This document shows, in pieces, positions 36,561 through 47,882 of a stretch of DNA of 64,000 bases (position 1 is the first letter of the stretch; every line of letters starts with the position of its first letter). Both the position numbers and the translations under genes were made by a program. Below the pieces are notes generated by a model, which did not search any database, was not told where the DNA came from, and saw only the letters and a list, made by a program, of their open reading frames with translations. Source of the stretch: Symbiodinium kawagutii (lineage: Eukaryota > Sar > Dinophyceae > Suessiales > Symbiodiniaceae); assembly GCA_009767595.1 (NCBI GenBank), contig VSDK01006236.1:28790-92789 (forward strand), written 5' to 3'.

Positions 36561-37454
36561 ATTTACCTTCCAAATGTGCTTCGATCATGAAGTGTTTTGC
36601 ATCTAGGTGTTTGGCCACTTTTGATAATTGGACCTTGCAAAGGTGTTCCGATCATCAAGTGTTTTGCTACTTTTGACCTGCAAATGTGCTTGGCGCGCAA
36701 GCGTTGTGCACATTTTGGCCACATAAATCACGAAAAGTGACGCGAAACGCAAGTGTTTTCCTACTTTTGTCTCCTGTGTTCAAAAAGTGTCAAAACGTGC
36801 TGTGTTTTGACACATTTGCTTCAAAATGTGCTTCTCGCCCTGGCCGCGTGCACTTTTTCGGACATGCAACTTTCAAAACTTGTTAAAAACCACGAGTTTT
36901 TGCGACTTCGGACGTGAGAATGTGCTTCGCGCGCAGGCGGCGTGCCAATTTTCATGATCATATGACATCTCCGAAAAGTGGCCCGAAACGCTAGTAAAAT
37001 TGCAGTTTTTATTTTGGTACAAGATTTTATCTTAAAAATTTGCTTCGCGCGCAGGCAGCGTGCCAGTTTTGAGAATCATGAGTCATCAAAAGTGCTCCGA
37101 GCATGTAGTGTTTTTACGATTTTGACTTCCAAATGTGCTCGGCGCCTAGGTTTTTTAACGATTTTGAACGTGGAATCCTCTAAAAGTGCTCCGAGCATGC
37201 AGTGTCTTTACGATTTTGACTTCCAAATGTCCTTCGCGCCTAGGTTTTTGAACGATTTTGCAAGTTGCAACTTCCAAAAGTGCTCCGAACCTGACATGCT
37301 TTTACGATTTTGACTTCCAAATGTGCTTCGCGCCTAGGGTTTTTAACGATTTTGCAAGTTGCAACTTCCAAAAGTGCTCCGAACCTGACATGTTTTTACG
37401 ATTTTGACTTCCAAATGTGCTTCGCGCCTAGGTTTTTTAACGATTTTGAACGTG
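36424..37454 (+). repeat. Block A: intact copy of the 94-bp repeat block (empty site)
   Basis: Starts in an ATCT-rich tract and continues into degenerate repeats of the type ACGATTTTGACTTCCAAATG. That word recurs at 37116, 37210, 37304 and 37398, exactly 94 bp apart. The block is cut by the N gap at 37455. It is nearly identical to block B (37767-38233 plus 60558-61140). Short ORFs here are repeat translations, not genes. Confidence 0.85.
36883..36890. other. Unoccupied paralogous target site
   Basis: A single TTAAAAAC in the uninterrupted block copy. Sequence to its left matches 37767-38225 and sequence to its right matches 60566-61140, so this is the pre-insertion arrangement of the giant element's target. 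Confidence 0.85.
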
Positions 37455-37604
37455 NNNNNNNNNNNNNNNNNNNNNNNNNNNNNNNNNNNNNNNNNNNNNN
37501 NNNNNNNNNNNNNNNNNNNNNNNNNNNNNNNNNNNNNNNNNNNNNNNNNNNNNNNNNNNNNNNNNNNNNNNNNNNNNNNNNNNNNNNNNNNNNNNNNNNN
37601 NNNN

Positions 37605-37673
<69 letters not shown>

Positions 37674-37745
37674 ATACTAGTAGTACTAGTAGTAGTAGTA
37701 ATAGTAGTAGGAGTAGTAGTAGTAGTAGTAGAATAGTAGGAGTAG
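37605..37745. repeat. TAG microsatellite after an assembly gap
   Basis: TAG repeats directly after N 37455-37604, separating block A from block B. Confidence 0.95.
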
Positions 37746-37766
37746 AAGTAATTGGAGCAGTAGGAT

Positions 37767-38233
37767 CCATCTATCGATCCATCTATTCATCCATCGATGC
37801 ATCTATGTATCTGACTATCCATCTAGCCACCCATCGATCTGACTATCGACTTGTCGATCTATCTGGCTACCTCTTTGTCTAGCCATCTTTCGTCTATCTT
37901 TTCATTTACCTTCCAAATGTGCTTCGATCATGAAGTGTTTTGCATCTAGGTGTTTGGCCACTTTTGATAATTGGACCTTGCAAAGGTGTTCCGATCATCA
38001 AGTGTTTTGCTACTTTTGACCTGCAAATGTGCTTGGCGCGCAAGCGTTGTGCACATTTTGGCCGCATAAATCACGAAAAGTGACGCGAAACGCAAGTGTT
38101 TTCCTACTTTTGTCTCCTGTGTTCAAAACGTGTCAAAAAGTGCTGTGTTTTGACACATTTGCTTCAAAATGTGCTTCTCGCCTTGGCCGCGTGCATTTTT
38201 TCGGACATGCAACTTTCAAAATTTGTTAAAAAC
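37767..38233 (+). repeat. Block B, left part (before the giant insertion)
   Basis: Same sequence as 36424-36890, with only scattered substitutions noticed. It joins the TAG microsatellite after the N gap on its left and the transposon end on its right. Confidence 0.85.
38226..38233. repeat. Left target site duplication TTAAAAAC
   Basis: TTAAAAAC, preceded by TTTG as in the empty target (36883-36890, preceded by CTTG). The right copy is 60558-60565. Eight bases is the maximum length, because the neighbouring bases differ on both sides. Confidence 0.82.
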
Positions 38234-38283
38234 AAGGGCATTTCATTACATTTGGCTTCAATTTCGTTGCAATTGGTGGTTGG
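38234..38283 (+). repeat. Left terminal inverted repeat of the giant element
   Basis: Begins AAGGGCATTTCATTACATTT. The reverse complement of 60503-60552 begins AAGGCAATTTCGTTTCATTT. About 37 of 50 aligned positions agree, with two single-base gaps near the end. The match ends at TTGG and does not continue inward. Confidence 0.8.
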
Positions 38284-38294
38284 GAAAGGTGGTG

Positions 38295-41200
38295 ATGGGT
38301 AATGGATCCATGTATGGAACCCGCAGCGGCCACAATGCTCAAGGCATGGCTGAAGAGAGAAAACGTTTTTTCTCGAGTTTGAAACGAAAGGGTACTGAGA
38401 GTACTGATTCTGATGTGATTGTTCCAAGGGCAGGGGTTTCTCAACCTCCAAAGGAGGTGAGCCGCTCTAGCTCTAGCAAAAATGAACGGGGTCGTTTTTT
38501 TGCCATGGTTGCTGCCAAGCGTGCCTCCACAAACATCCAGAAGCCTGAGACTACACCTGAGCCTGGTTCGGAGATAGTTGCTGCTGTGGTGGATTTCACC
38601 CTGGCTTCTTTGCACAATTTCCTGACACGGAACATCATTTCTGGGGGTGGTGAAGCTACGGGTTCTGCAGGAATTCGCAAACGACCAAATTACGATAATC
38701 GATTGAGGAGGTTGAACATGAATTCCAGAACAATTTGTTCGAAACTGGGCAGGTTGGCAAGGTTTCATTTATTCCCCAAAGGAGGTAAGAAATAGTTTTT
38801 TGGGTGAAAAAGTGTTTTCACAGACCTGTTGAAATCCAACATGAAGGCACTCAAAGAATGGACGAGATCCAAAAAGAATATCAGCTCTATGGCAACAAAT
38901 GTGCCCTTGTGGCAACGGGTGCTTCCAACGATTCCGAAGAGCAGAAAGCGATTGCACAACGTTTGTGAATCAATTCTGGGGACTCAAAAAGTTGCAGCAG
39001 GATATGTATGTGCGGGGCTTAAGTTCCAAGATGAATTGCAGTCATTGTATGATATTTTATGATACTGTATGTATATGTCATGTATGTATACTGGCGCTGT
39101 TCGCTGATGTCAGTGGTATTGGGTAAAAAACACATTCAGGTATTCCAATTTCCCATTCCAGCGCTGTTCCGAACTGAGTTGAACCAGCAATGCGGTGCCA
39201 GTGCGGGAAACCGGAAGGCTTGGAAGCTTGTCAATGTTGACACTTGCTCGAGATGCTTGGCAATGTTCTTGGGGATCAATGAGCGGCGGCTTTCTTCAGC
39301 GGCACGGATTGACCGACGATATGGCTGCACAGGGGCTGCAGCTACTTAGCATGATAAATGGGGGCAATCAAACACATAGTTTTCAAGACCAATTTATGTG
39401 TGCGTGTGCGCTACTCATGGATAATGCCTGTATGCGATGCTGCTCCTAAGGCTTTTGCTCGGGCTCCTATCAAGAATATGGCCGTGGACCAGTTTTTCCT
39501 CGACATGTACATCCAAGCTGGTGGTTTGCTACCATCGAAGTTTCTCACATTACATATGTTGGGTCATCAAATTTTGGGCCATGACATGCTTTGCATCGTA
39601 TGAGTTAGAAGAAAACTGCTAAACAAAGACTGGTCAGTCACATCACAAGTTATAGTAGTCAGTTAGCTGTTGTTTGTTGTTGTTGTTGTTGGCTGTGGTT
39701 ACTGCTGTTTTTTCTCTCGTTTGTTGATGGTACATGTTTTGGTGTTGATTGGTACCAGGCTGTGGCACAGGGTTCCTGTACTTCCTCAGGTTTCAAAGAC
39801 GAGGGCAGCAACGAAATCAATCTGGTGATGGAAGCTTTGCTGCTTTGTTGGGGGCATCTGCTCCAGCAGGCGCAATGCACTTGGAGTTTTGCATCCAAAG
39901 GTGAAATCACAACTAGAGCCAGCCAAGGTTTCTAACCAATAATCTTGTTGGATCCAGGTGATATTGGTGATGACTCAGATGACGATGAGGGGATGCTCGA
40001 AGATGATCTGACATATGCATCAGAGAGAATTGAAGACGACACTGAACTCAAACTGCATGCGCTTTCGAACCAACTTCTTTGGTCCAGGCATTTGGCAGTT
40101 GACTTAAAGCAAATTGTCGTTGTTTTTCAATCCTTAGTGGTATTTAGTACAAGTGTGTAACATCCTGACCTTTCTGACAGACCTCTTTGTGCTGCGTGTG
40201 CGTGCTGAGTGCACTGGCTGAAAATTGCACCAAGAAGCCACTAGCTAGCTGAGGTATGTTGACACAGCTGGTGGTGACAACATCTCCCATCTTCCATACC
40301 GAGTGCTGCCTCCAGGAAATGTCAAGATGTTGTGGGTACAGTTTGGAATGAAGAAATGCTCGCATCCTGACCTGTTTTCAGCCTCAACAAACCAATTTCG
40401 GTCCTACCTAAGCCTATTGCTTTTACCTTTCAATTATCGCCAAGCACCTCTCAGGTACAGCACCTTTTGGCGACGGTTTAGTACGAAGTGGAAGGGGGCA
40501 ATGGGATTCGCTACAATCACTGACCAACTGGCATGTGACGACTGTTTGAATTTCAAATCCGATTTCCGGGACGCAAGAGAAACTTAGCGATCTCAAGTTC
40601 AATCAGTGTTTTTTTCAGCCAACCTTTCCATCATGCGCAGCCAGGGAAATATGGGGGGTTGAAATTGATTATCACAAGCGTTTGAAATCCAAGGATGTTC
40701 AGTCCAAGTTCAACACCATCCGGCAGTACAAGTCTCACATCGATGGGGTCAAGAGGGACAGGGCCCTAGAGACCTTCTACATGGAGCCTCGGCGATTTTT
40801 ATCGCATTCCTTGACAACCTGATACTCAAGTTGCACCATGATGATTGAAAATTAACCAACATAAGTGTGTTCACAAGACACATCATGGTATGTACATGTG
40901 TGTGCTCATTGCGTCACATGAAGCTTGCGTTGAGCTAAGACTCAAGATCCATTCCAACCAGATGTGGACACGCTTGTCCTACACTGGGTTGCTAGGCTCA
41001 GGTTAGTAACATGTTTGTGTGTTTTACCCCGGGCAGGGCAATGGGGAATTAACAGGGGTATTACATGTGTTCCTGGGATCTCTGGTAAGGACGGAATGGA
41101 TCAGGCCAAATGGTGTGTTCCGAGACTTCGAAACCATGCAATGTCACATGAGATGGCCAAATTTCAGAGGCCAAGGCTGAAATTACACGCAGTGTGGTGT

Positions 41201-42982
41201 CACCACGTGGGGCTATATATTTACCTTGTCGATCCTCGTGTTGCTTCTGACGCCTCGCTAACCGTGGAGTGTGCTGCTAGATCCCTTGAGAAATGCGCTG
41301 ACAAGTTCGTTCAAGCCTCCCGTCCCCTTCCTGCAAACTTGCTGGCGTTTAGTGACAACACTGTGCGCGAAAACAAGAATGGTACGACTTTGGGGTACCT
41401 GGCTGTTCTAGCAGCCCGATCCAAATTCAGATCAACGGCATTGTTGCATCACCGAGTTGGCCATTCCCATGGCCCACTCGACCAAATTTTTGGTTTGATT
41501 GCTTCTTCATTCAAATATGTGGATGTCCTTGCTGACCCTGACGATGCAATGGCGAGTTTTGTCATGAATATTAGCATTTGTGTTTGGGTTTTGTTCTGAG
41601 TTTTGGTTCATCAAGTCCACTTGTTGTTTCTATGTGTTTTGCTGTAAATCTAGTGAAGAAATCTGCGAGTTTTTTGCCATGTCCTTTCACCCTCCCCTCA
41701 GGAAACTTGACATGATGCTCAAAAGGATCAACCTGCAACCTTTTATCGGGAAAAGAGCAACCATTCACATAGAGTACCTCACACAAGTCCGGGACTGGAA
41801 AGGTTGGCATCTTGATTGCAAACAACAAGAAACTTTGACCCTGGTTGCTTGAACTTTGCCATTTCATGACAGGCTGTATGGTTTCTTTGGGATGCAACAT
41901 GTGCATCAAATGATGTCATACCAGTATGATTCTGTTTGATGATGTGAAGCTCTCCAACTTAAGCAGCTGCACAGCCTATTGTAGGAACCATCCGTTCTTT
42001 TTCTCTGAGCATCAGATCTCGAGGGGTGTGGCCATTTTGGCATCACTCCACTATAGCTGGCTATGGTTTTGAAACACCGCAACTCAAGAACAGTACTCTG
42101 AGGTTTGCAGATTTGAGAGTCCAATTTGCTGGAGGGTTGCGAGATGATTGCACTGGTCTACACACTTTCTTATTTCTGAAACGGAAAGGCTGGGGATGTG
42201 CTGAATGAGCAATCCTATAGGTCTCCATGCTGCCAAGTTCTCCATGATTAGTTCAATCAACATCCGACTGGTCCTGTCCGTGCCCTGCTCAGATGTGCCA
42301 ACCAACATCAAAGTCGATGCCTTCGGCCCGGCAGCAGCTGGTGTTGCCACCCACCATGAGGACGTGATTGTGGTGTGCAAACGCCACTGTAGTGACAAGG
42401 AGATCTGCCAGGCCTGTTTTTCTGGAAATGGAAATGAAATGATTTCAAATTAAAAAGAGGTTTTAGGATGCCACACAAACATGGTGACCGGATATCACGT
42501 GGTTGAATACGGTGTCAGTTTATATAAGGGTTTCCCATGGATTTGTTGGATGTTTATCCATTAAACAAAGTGTGTTCAATCTACTTCAAATGGATTGGCC
42601 TGGTTATTACTGTTGGTTGTGTTGCGCTAACTGGGGATGATCCTTGCAGGTTCCATGTCTAGCGGTACCATTCGACTACTTGAAGAGGCTCAGTGGCAAC
42701 ATTCCCTTGACCAGTCGTCTGATGAAAAAGGTTGAATTTGACAAAAGGAAGAAGTGGTTGGACTTGGCAGCCGCTCTTTCAAAAAGAGCTGCTACTGAAA
42801 GCACCCGTAGAACTGTTCACTACTTGATGTGGCTGGCAAATGGTCAGCTGGAAAACGACATAAATCAATTCCCACAACTTCCATGGCATGAGTCTGCAGA
42901 GGAGACCCCAAGGGTTGACCTTTGCCCATCCGTTTTGTCGAAGCTTTGCCCAGCCATGCATTTCAGGGCTACTCTTGGTTGA
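38295..42982 (+). CDS. DUF7869-like protein, multi-exon; candidate transposase of the giant element
   Basis: Several exons add up to a protein that fits my memory of the DUF7869 family (RNase H-like, often amplified in plants and dinoflagellates). Seen: a serine/lysine-rich N-terminus from ATG 38295; a helical exon at 38824-38964; a cysteine exon near 39162-39345 (TCSRCLAMFLGINERRL); an acidic exon near 39957-40120; a YSTFWRRF...ITDQLACDDC exon (40455-40572); an exon with the HIDGVKRDRALE motif (40619-40800); and the core exon 41090-41551 with DGMDQAKW, DNTVRENKN and VGHSHGPLDQIFG. C-terminal exons follow at 41670-41802, 42221-42450 and 42650-42982. The Asp/His residues of the core motifs are candidate catalytic residues. 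Known: families with such motifs have an RNase H-like fold. Inferred: it moves this element. Exon borders are partly guesses, the true 3' end may lie in the 43-44 kb exons, and a frameshift near 38698 is likely. Confidence 0.72.
38690..38790 (+). other. Probable frameshift in the first exon of the DUF7869-like gene
   Basis: The frame from ATG 38295 looks coding up to about 38697 (RKRPNYDN). From there another frame looks better (SIEEVEHEF, then VGKVSFIPQ) and its phase matches the GTAAGA donor at 38785 and the acceptor before 38824. The next exon then reads PVEIQHEGTQRMDEIQKE. A one-base change near AATCGATTG would join the two. A real mutation, an assembly error or a missed small intron are all possible. 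Confidence 0.5.
41090..41551 (+). CDS. Core exon of the DUF7869-like protein (RNase H-like motifs)
   Basis: Open throughout. It starts at an AG|G acceptor (GGTAAG|GACGGAATG) and ends before a GC donor (GCGAGT). In order it shows DGMDQAKWCVPR, HHVGLYIYLVDPR, DNTVRENKN and VGHSHGPLDQIFG. This is the most recognisable part of the gene and shows no stop or frameshift, so the putative catalytic region looks intact. Confidence 0.82.
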
Positions 42983-43189
42983 AAAGTATGCATGCCTATG
43001 CCTGCACACGCGCATGGAAGTGATGATGATCATGATGGTCACTGCTGGCTTTAGAAAATGGTGACTATGTACACTGCGCATGATGGTAAAAGTGAACCGG
43101 CCTCATGACTCATGTTGGGTACCAAAAGCTTGTGCTGAGTTTGCAGCAAGCTGCTCTTGTCCTAATTCCCCTCGACACCTCCTGTAGCT

Positions 43190-44568
43190 GTAGCTGTTTC
43201 ATGGGCCCCTGATCCTAGTGCCTACCATGGAAGAGGATACCGTTTCTTGGTGGCATTATTTGGAAGGTTGCCAATCCCAGCATATATGGATGTTTGCGCT
43301 AGGTACAATCCAACTCTCTAATGTCAGCCCCGTGCAAAGGCTTCTGCCGCAGCTTGGTGGACGCAGTGCGACTCCAATCCATGGGTGTCTTCACGAAACT
43401 CCAGGGCATGTCATGTTTGCAAAACCTCAATGGCGTTGCTCAAACATTGTCAAACTATTTTTGTGAACTTGAGCATTGTATCGTTGAGTCAGCCAACCAG
43501 CTGTTTACACTAAGGCTGATCCTCAGCGATTTTTGGCATTGGGAATCTTTCCACCTGAAGAATACGAATCATATATGGCCACACTGCTGGAAAGTGACGA
43601 GAACCATGAACCAGTGTCCTGCCAAAAAACATCAGTGCATGCCATCATGCTACCAGCTCCCTTGTTCCAGCAGCCATGGCCTTTGCTTGTCTCTCAGGAG
43701 GTGCTTGCAGCTTCGAAGCCTCAGCCAGCATCATCATCATCATCCAAAGATGCTGTCTCCATTGAGTGGGAGGTGGTGCCTAGTCTGCATTGTCTGGAAA
43801 ACGTTTGTAAGAAGGCAATGAACACATATATACATTTAGTAAAACAACGTACCACTGCCGCACAATTAGGTGTGATGCAATTTGGCAAATCACTTTGATT
43901 TTGGTGACACCATGGTCAAATAATCATTGCCGGCTTGACACAAGCCAGAAGGTGAGACGAATATCTTAACATGGTCACGTGGTAATGAAAACCGGGTTAA
44001 CTACATGGATGACCATTGCCATTACCCAATGAAATCCAAGTCCAACTGGGGTTGCCATTATCTGTCCCCAAGGCTTCTACTTCCTCGACAACGACATCCT
44101 TGGGATGTGAAGCTCTGGGTGGTTCTGCAACTTGGCAAATTGAGAACTTTCAGCCTCGCAATCCAACGCATCAAACTCTAGAAATCGAATTTAGTATTAA
44201 CTTGTTAGGCCCAAGAAATGGGGAAGTCCCAGTAGAAAAGTAAATAAGGAATTTTGAACCAACATTTAGACTGCAATGGCATTTCAATTCCTTATGGACA
44301 TTCTGATCAACTCCTGTCTCAGGTGAGTCAGCCTACATCGTCTTCATCAAGTACGGCATCGTCTTCACCAAGTACGACATCCTCTTCATCAAGTACACGG
44401 TCTTCGAAGTCAGTTGTGAAGGTTATTAAGGCAACTTCCGGCAGTTGTGATGGTTGTAAACCTACGCAGCCAAACCGTTTCTGTGGATTCTGCTTGGTGC
44501 ATATCATGCAATGGGAGAGTTGGCAAACTTGCTTTCTGAAGGGTGTGAATCTAAATGAGCTGGCATGA
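43190..44568 (+). CDS. Exons of uncertain gene between the DUF7869-like and methyltransferase genes
   Basis: At least two stretches look coding. About 43497-43830 reads ADPQRFLALGIFPPEEYESY and is followed by a Ser-rich linker. About 44324-44560 is preceded by CTCCTGTCTCAG, begins with a serine/threonine run made from TCAAGTACG-like repeats, and continues into a Cys-x2-Cys ... Cys-x2-Cys stretch (CDGC...CGFC) that could bind zinc. Frames at 43190-43460 and 44016-44240 are ambiguous. They may be the C-terminus of the DUF7869-like protein, the N-terminus of the methyltransferase, or a separate small gene. No family recognised. Confidence 0.45.
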
Positions 44569-45349
44569 GCATCACATGTATTTGAGAATTCAAACCCAGC
44601 TCCCTTAGAATATCCTTCAACACATGTTGCTGATAACCAGTGCTTTGTTTCGATTTGTTTCCATTGATCGGTGAAGGTTCTCATGTTGGGACCTGCTTCC
44701 ATGCACCGCAGGTGAGGATGAACCCTCGTCGTTCCCGACTTGCATCGCGCAAAGCTGACTGAGGGATGGTGCTGCAATTCAGTGGGGACTAATTAGTAAT
44801 ATCTCTTATATTTAGAAATTAGATGCCAACTGGCTGCCAATGAGGCGATCGCCACTGGTACGAGAAAAACACGTGTTGATTTGCAGCTGCATTCGTTTCA
44901 AAAATGACAAACATGTTTGAGTGGCTGTCAGCTTGAAAGCTTGATGCATACCTTGTGACAATTATGGTGATGTCATAGATTCAAAGAGGTATCAATATAT
45001 CTTCATCTCAAGTTCAAAACCGATACTGTCAGCAAGTCAAGGTTCAAGGTTTCTGTTTCAGAACTTGCGTTTTCGAGTCACCATGGGACTGCCTTTAAAG
45101 GAGGCAGTTGGTTTGTTGCGGTCTGACCGCCGAAATGGAAACCAATCCCGAAGCAAACAGTTGTCGAAGAAAAACACAGTGAAGACCCTTGGATTCAACG
45201 TACGAAATACATTTTGTTGATGAAGCGTTGATTTCGGCTGATGATAGGCATCCCAATCATCAGAAAACCACCCCAAGTAATAACTGGGTGTAGATGATTG
45301 ATTTGTGGTTGGGTAAGGGTTGGCTGTTGTGGTGGGTTGTTAGTCGTAG

Positions 45350-46932
45350 TTCCTGGTTCGTTTGGTGCTGATCAGCTTTGGGACCTTAGGAAGACCATCG
45401 TCAAGGAGAAGTACTATCCAAAGACCACCATCCCGATGGCGATTCCCGGTAAACAGCCCTGGGGTGCCAAGACGATGGCTGGTCAATTCCGTTGGCCTCA
45501 GGTGTTCTTGGCATTGCTCTCAAGGGCGCTTGGACCGGGTTTTGTGAGGGCTCGGATCGCATCTTGCAAGTGGGACATGGCAACGTGTTTCAGCGGAGTT
45601 GGATGTGCAGAAAATGCAACTTAACTGTAACAGTGGATATTCAATGCCTTAGGTAGGTTACAGTTTTTAGGTTATATACACCTTTTAGTAAGTTGCTCAT
45701 ATATCATCTGTGGAAGCCAACAATTGAGAGAAGTAGCTTGCCCCAGGAAATCCCGATATAATAAATAGAACACTGAATTTAACATGGAACCAATTGCAAC
45801 AGTTCAGTGGTATTCTGTCCGTTTATCCCAGGCAGCCCTTTCTCTTGAGCGAGCTTGCAATGATTTCATCAATGCAAAGAACCCCCTGAAGATGGTTAAC
45901 CTCAAATGGTGCTGTGAGTGGAACTCAGCATGCCGGGCTGTTCTTACTCGGACTTATGGCCCGATGTGTGTCTTCGGGGACATTTGCGACTACAAGAACA
46001 AGGGTCATCCAATGCACTGCTTCGCTCACAACCGCAAGTGTTCAATGAGCTTCACAGTTGGCAATGGAAGATTCTTTGATGAAATCAGTTTCAATCGATT
46101 CCAATTGGCTCCCCAAAAAACAGAATTGTTTTGGTGTGTTTGGAACATTAGGGTGTAGTGCTGAAGGTTACTATGGTACTTTGATTGTAGGAACTGACAT
46201 GAAAAAATGTTATCAAGAATGCCCTCATTGATAATCTTCATCAGCTCGCATCACTGAGGACTGAAAGTAAAGATTGCTGGCAACTTTCTTGCGACATAAG
46301 TGGTTGTTCAACTGGCACCACCCCACTTACTCGAATCTGTTTTTATTATTGTTTTTGAAACCTAGGACCGCCGTGTGTGGGCTACTCGACAATGGGCCTT
46401 CAACTTCGGGAAGCAGACCCGTCATACCAATCTCACCAAAGCTTTTACGAAATGGTCAAAGCAGAGGAGTTTGATGTCCAACTTTTGGAGAATGTTCCAG
46501 AGTATGCAGAACAGGTAGTGAAAGACAACTTGTCCTGTGACTCTCCCTCGCCACGCGACAGCCCTTGGGAGGTCCAAAGCGTAGTCTTGGACCCCCGACT
46601 GTTCGGCCAATCAACTTCTCGGCCACGAAGGTACCTGCTTTGTTACCGAAAGGACAAGGTGAAATGGGACTCACCCTTGACATTTCAGGAGATGATCATG
46701 GCATTGCGAACATGCCCACGCATGGACTCTATCCAATACTTTTGGAAAAACTTGCCACCATCTCAATTGTCCCTAGCCCAGGACCAGGGTCTCATTTGTC
46801 ATATCTTGTAAGTAAAAAATGGTTTTTGCTCATCACCAGTTTTAAAGGCTCACCTACCGTTCATAATAGTTTCATCCATGTTTTGGAATTTGTGTGGGGT
46901 ATTGTATTTGCTGGTGGCATTCCCAAAGGTTT

Positions 46933-46972
<40 letters not shown>

Positions 46973-47592
46973 CCATCAGCATCATCATCATCATCATCAT
47001 CATCACCATCAGCATCATCATCATCACCATCAGCATCGTCATCATCATCATCATCATCGTCATCATCATCATCATCATCAACATTGCTCAAGGGATTTGC
47101 GCTAATTACCACCAATCAAACATATATTGTTGGTCACACCCTGGAGGACAACAACAGGCAGGACTATGGTTCAGGGCACAAGTTCATCGACCTGCAACAA
47201 TACCCTCGAAACGGCAGGGGTCGAACAGAGTTGAAAGACAAGAGTTTGCCCACACTCACCACCAACAGTGGTTCGATTTTCAGCCAGGAGAAACATTTTG
47301 TTGCCAACGGTTTCACTGATTCTCTTCCCACGATTCTGTATTGTTATAGCGGTCCCACTATGAAATTCTGACTTAAGCGAAGGAGCTCAACAGAAAGATC
47401 GATCCTGCAGAAGCTCTCAACACCCAGCTGCTGCCGGTTACCAGCGTGCAAGCGGAGTTGAGTGGGGGTAGGAAGCTGGAACTGAGTGGTATTCCTGCCA
47501 CCGCTCAAACCAAGATGGCAGGAAATTCAATGAACTTGAGTTGCGTTGGGGCAACCATTTTGGTTGCCATGATGTGCCTGACTCCAAAATAA
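45350..47592 (+). CDS. C5 cytosine-specific DNA methyltransferase (five exons seen)
   Basis: It would transfer a methyl group from S-adenosylmethionine to C5 of cytosine in nuclear DNA. Exons in one consistent phase: 45350-45615, 45832-46066, 46366-46807, 47158-47287 and 47383-47592 (stop TAA). Motifs in order: I FSGVGCAENA (the last A is in exon 2), II/III CEWNSACRAV ... FGDI, IV GPPCVGYSTMG with the catalytic Cys of Pro-Cys, VI LLENVPEY, VIII GQSTSRPRRYLL, IX SLPTLTTNSGS, X AGNSMN. About 427 residues of catalytic domain are covered; an upstream exon or start is not fixed. Introns read GC-AG, GA-AG, GT-AG and GA-AG, a dinoflagellate trait; the GT-AG one holds an ATC microsatellite. No stop or frameshift was seen, so the enzyme looks intact. 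It lies wholly inside the giant element, in the same orientation as the DUF7869-like gene. Confidence 0.9.
46932..47085 (+). repeat. (ATC)n microsatellite in a methyltransferase intron
   Basis: Near-perfect ATC repeats with occasional ACC, AGC and GTC units, inside the intron 46808-47157. All-Ser, all-His and all-Asp ORFs here are artefacts. Confidence 0.9.
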
Positions 47593-47882
47593 ACATGTGT
47601 AAAATTAGATCATGCATTATCAAACATTCAAGCTCATTCTCAGAAACAATTGTTTAATGTTGAGTATGCTGTTGGGGTTGTGAGGCACTGCGCAGTTTTT
47701 TCAGAGTCTATGTTCCACTATGTTCGAACTATGCCGAACATCATAATTCATTATGAAATTCACATGGTGCTGAGGCCAAGTCAAGAGCTCTCTTTTGAAC
47801 AGCGGTGATTCATTGTCAAACTGTTTGCCTCATACCTGTTGCTTGGCCTGGCTAACCAACTGCTGGTCCAATGTGAGAAAAT

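Noticed and set aside
46861..47115. Poly-Asp, poly-His and poly-Met ORFs in the methyltransferase region
   Set aside because: They translate the ATC microsatellite in the intron 46808-47157; the exon phases on both sides join without it.
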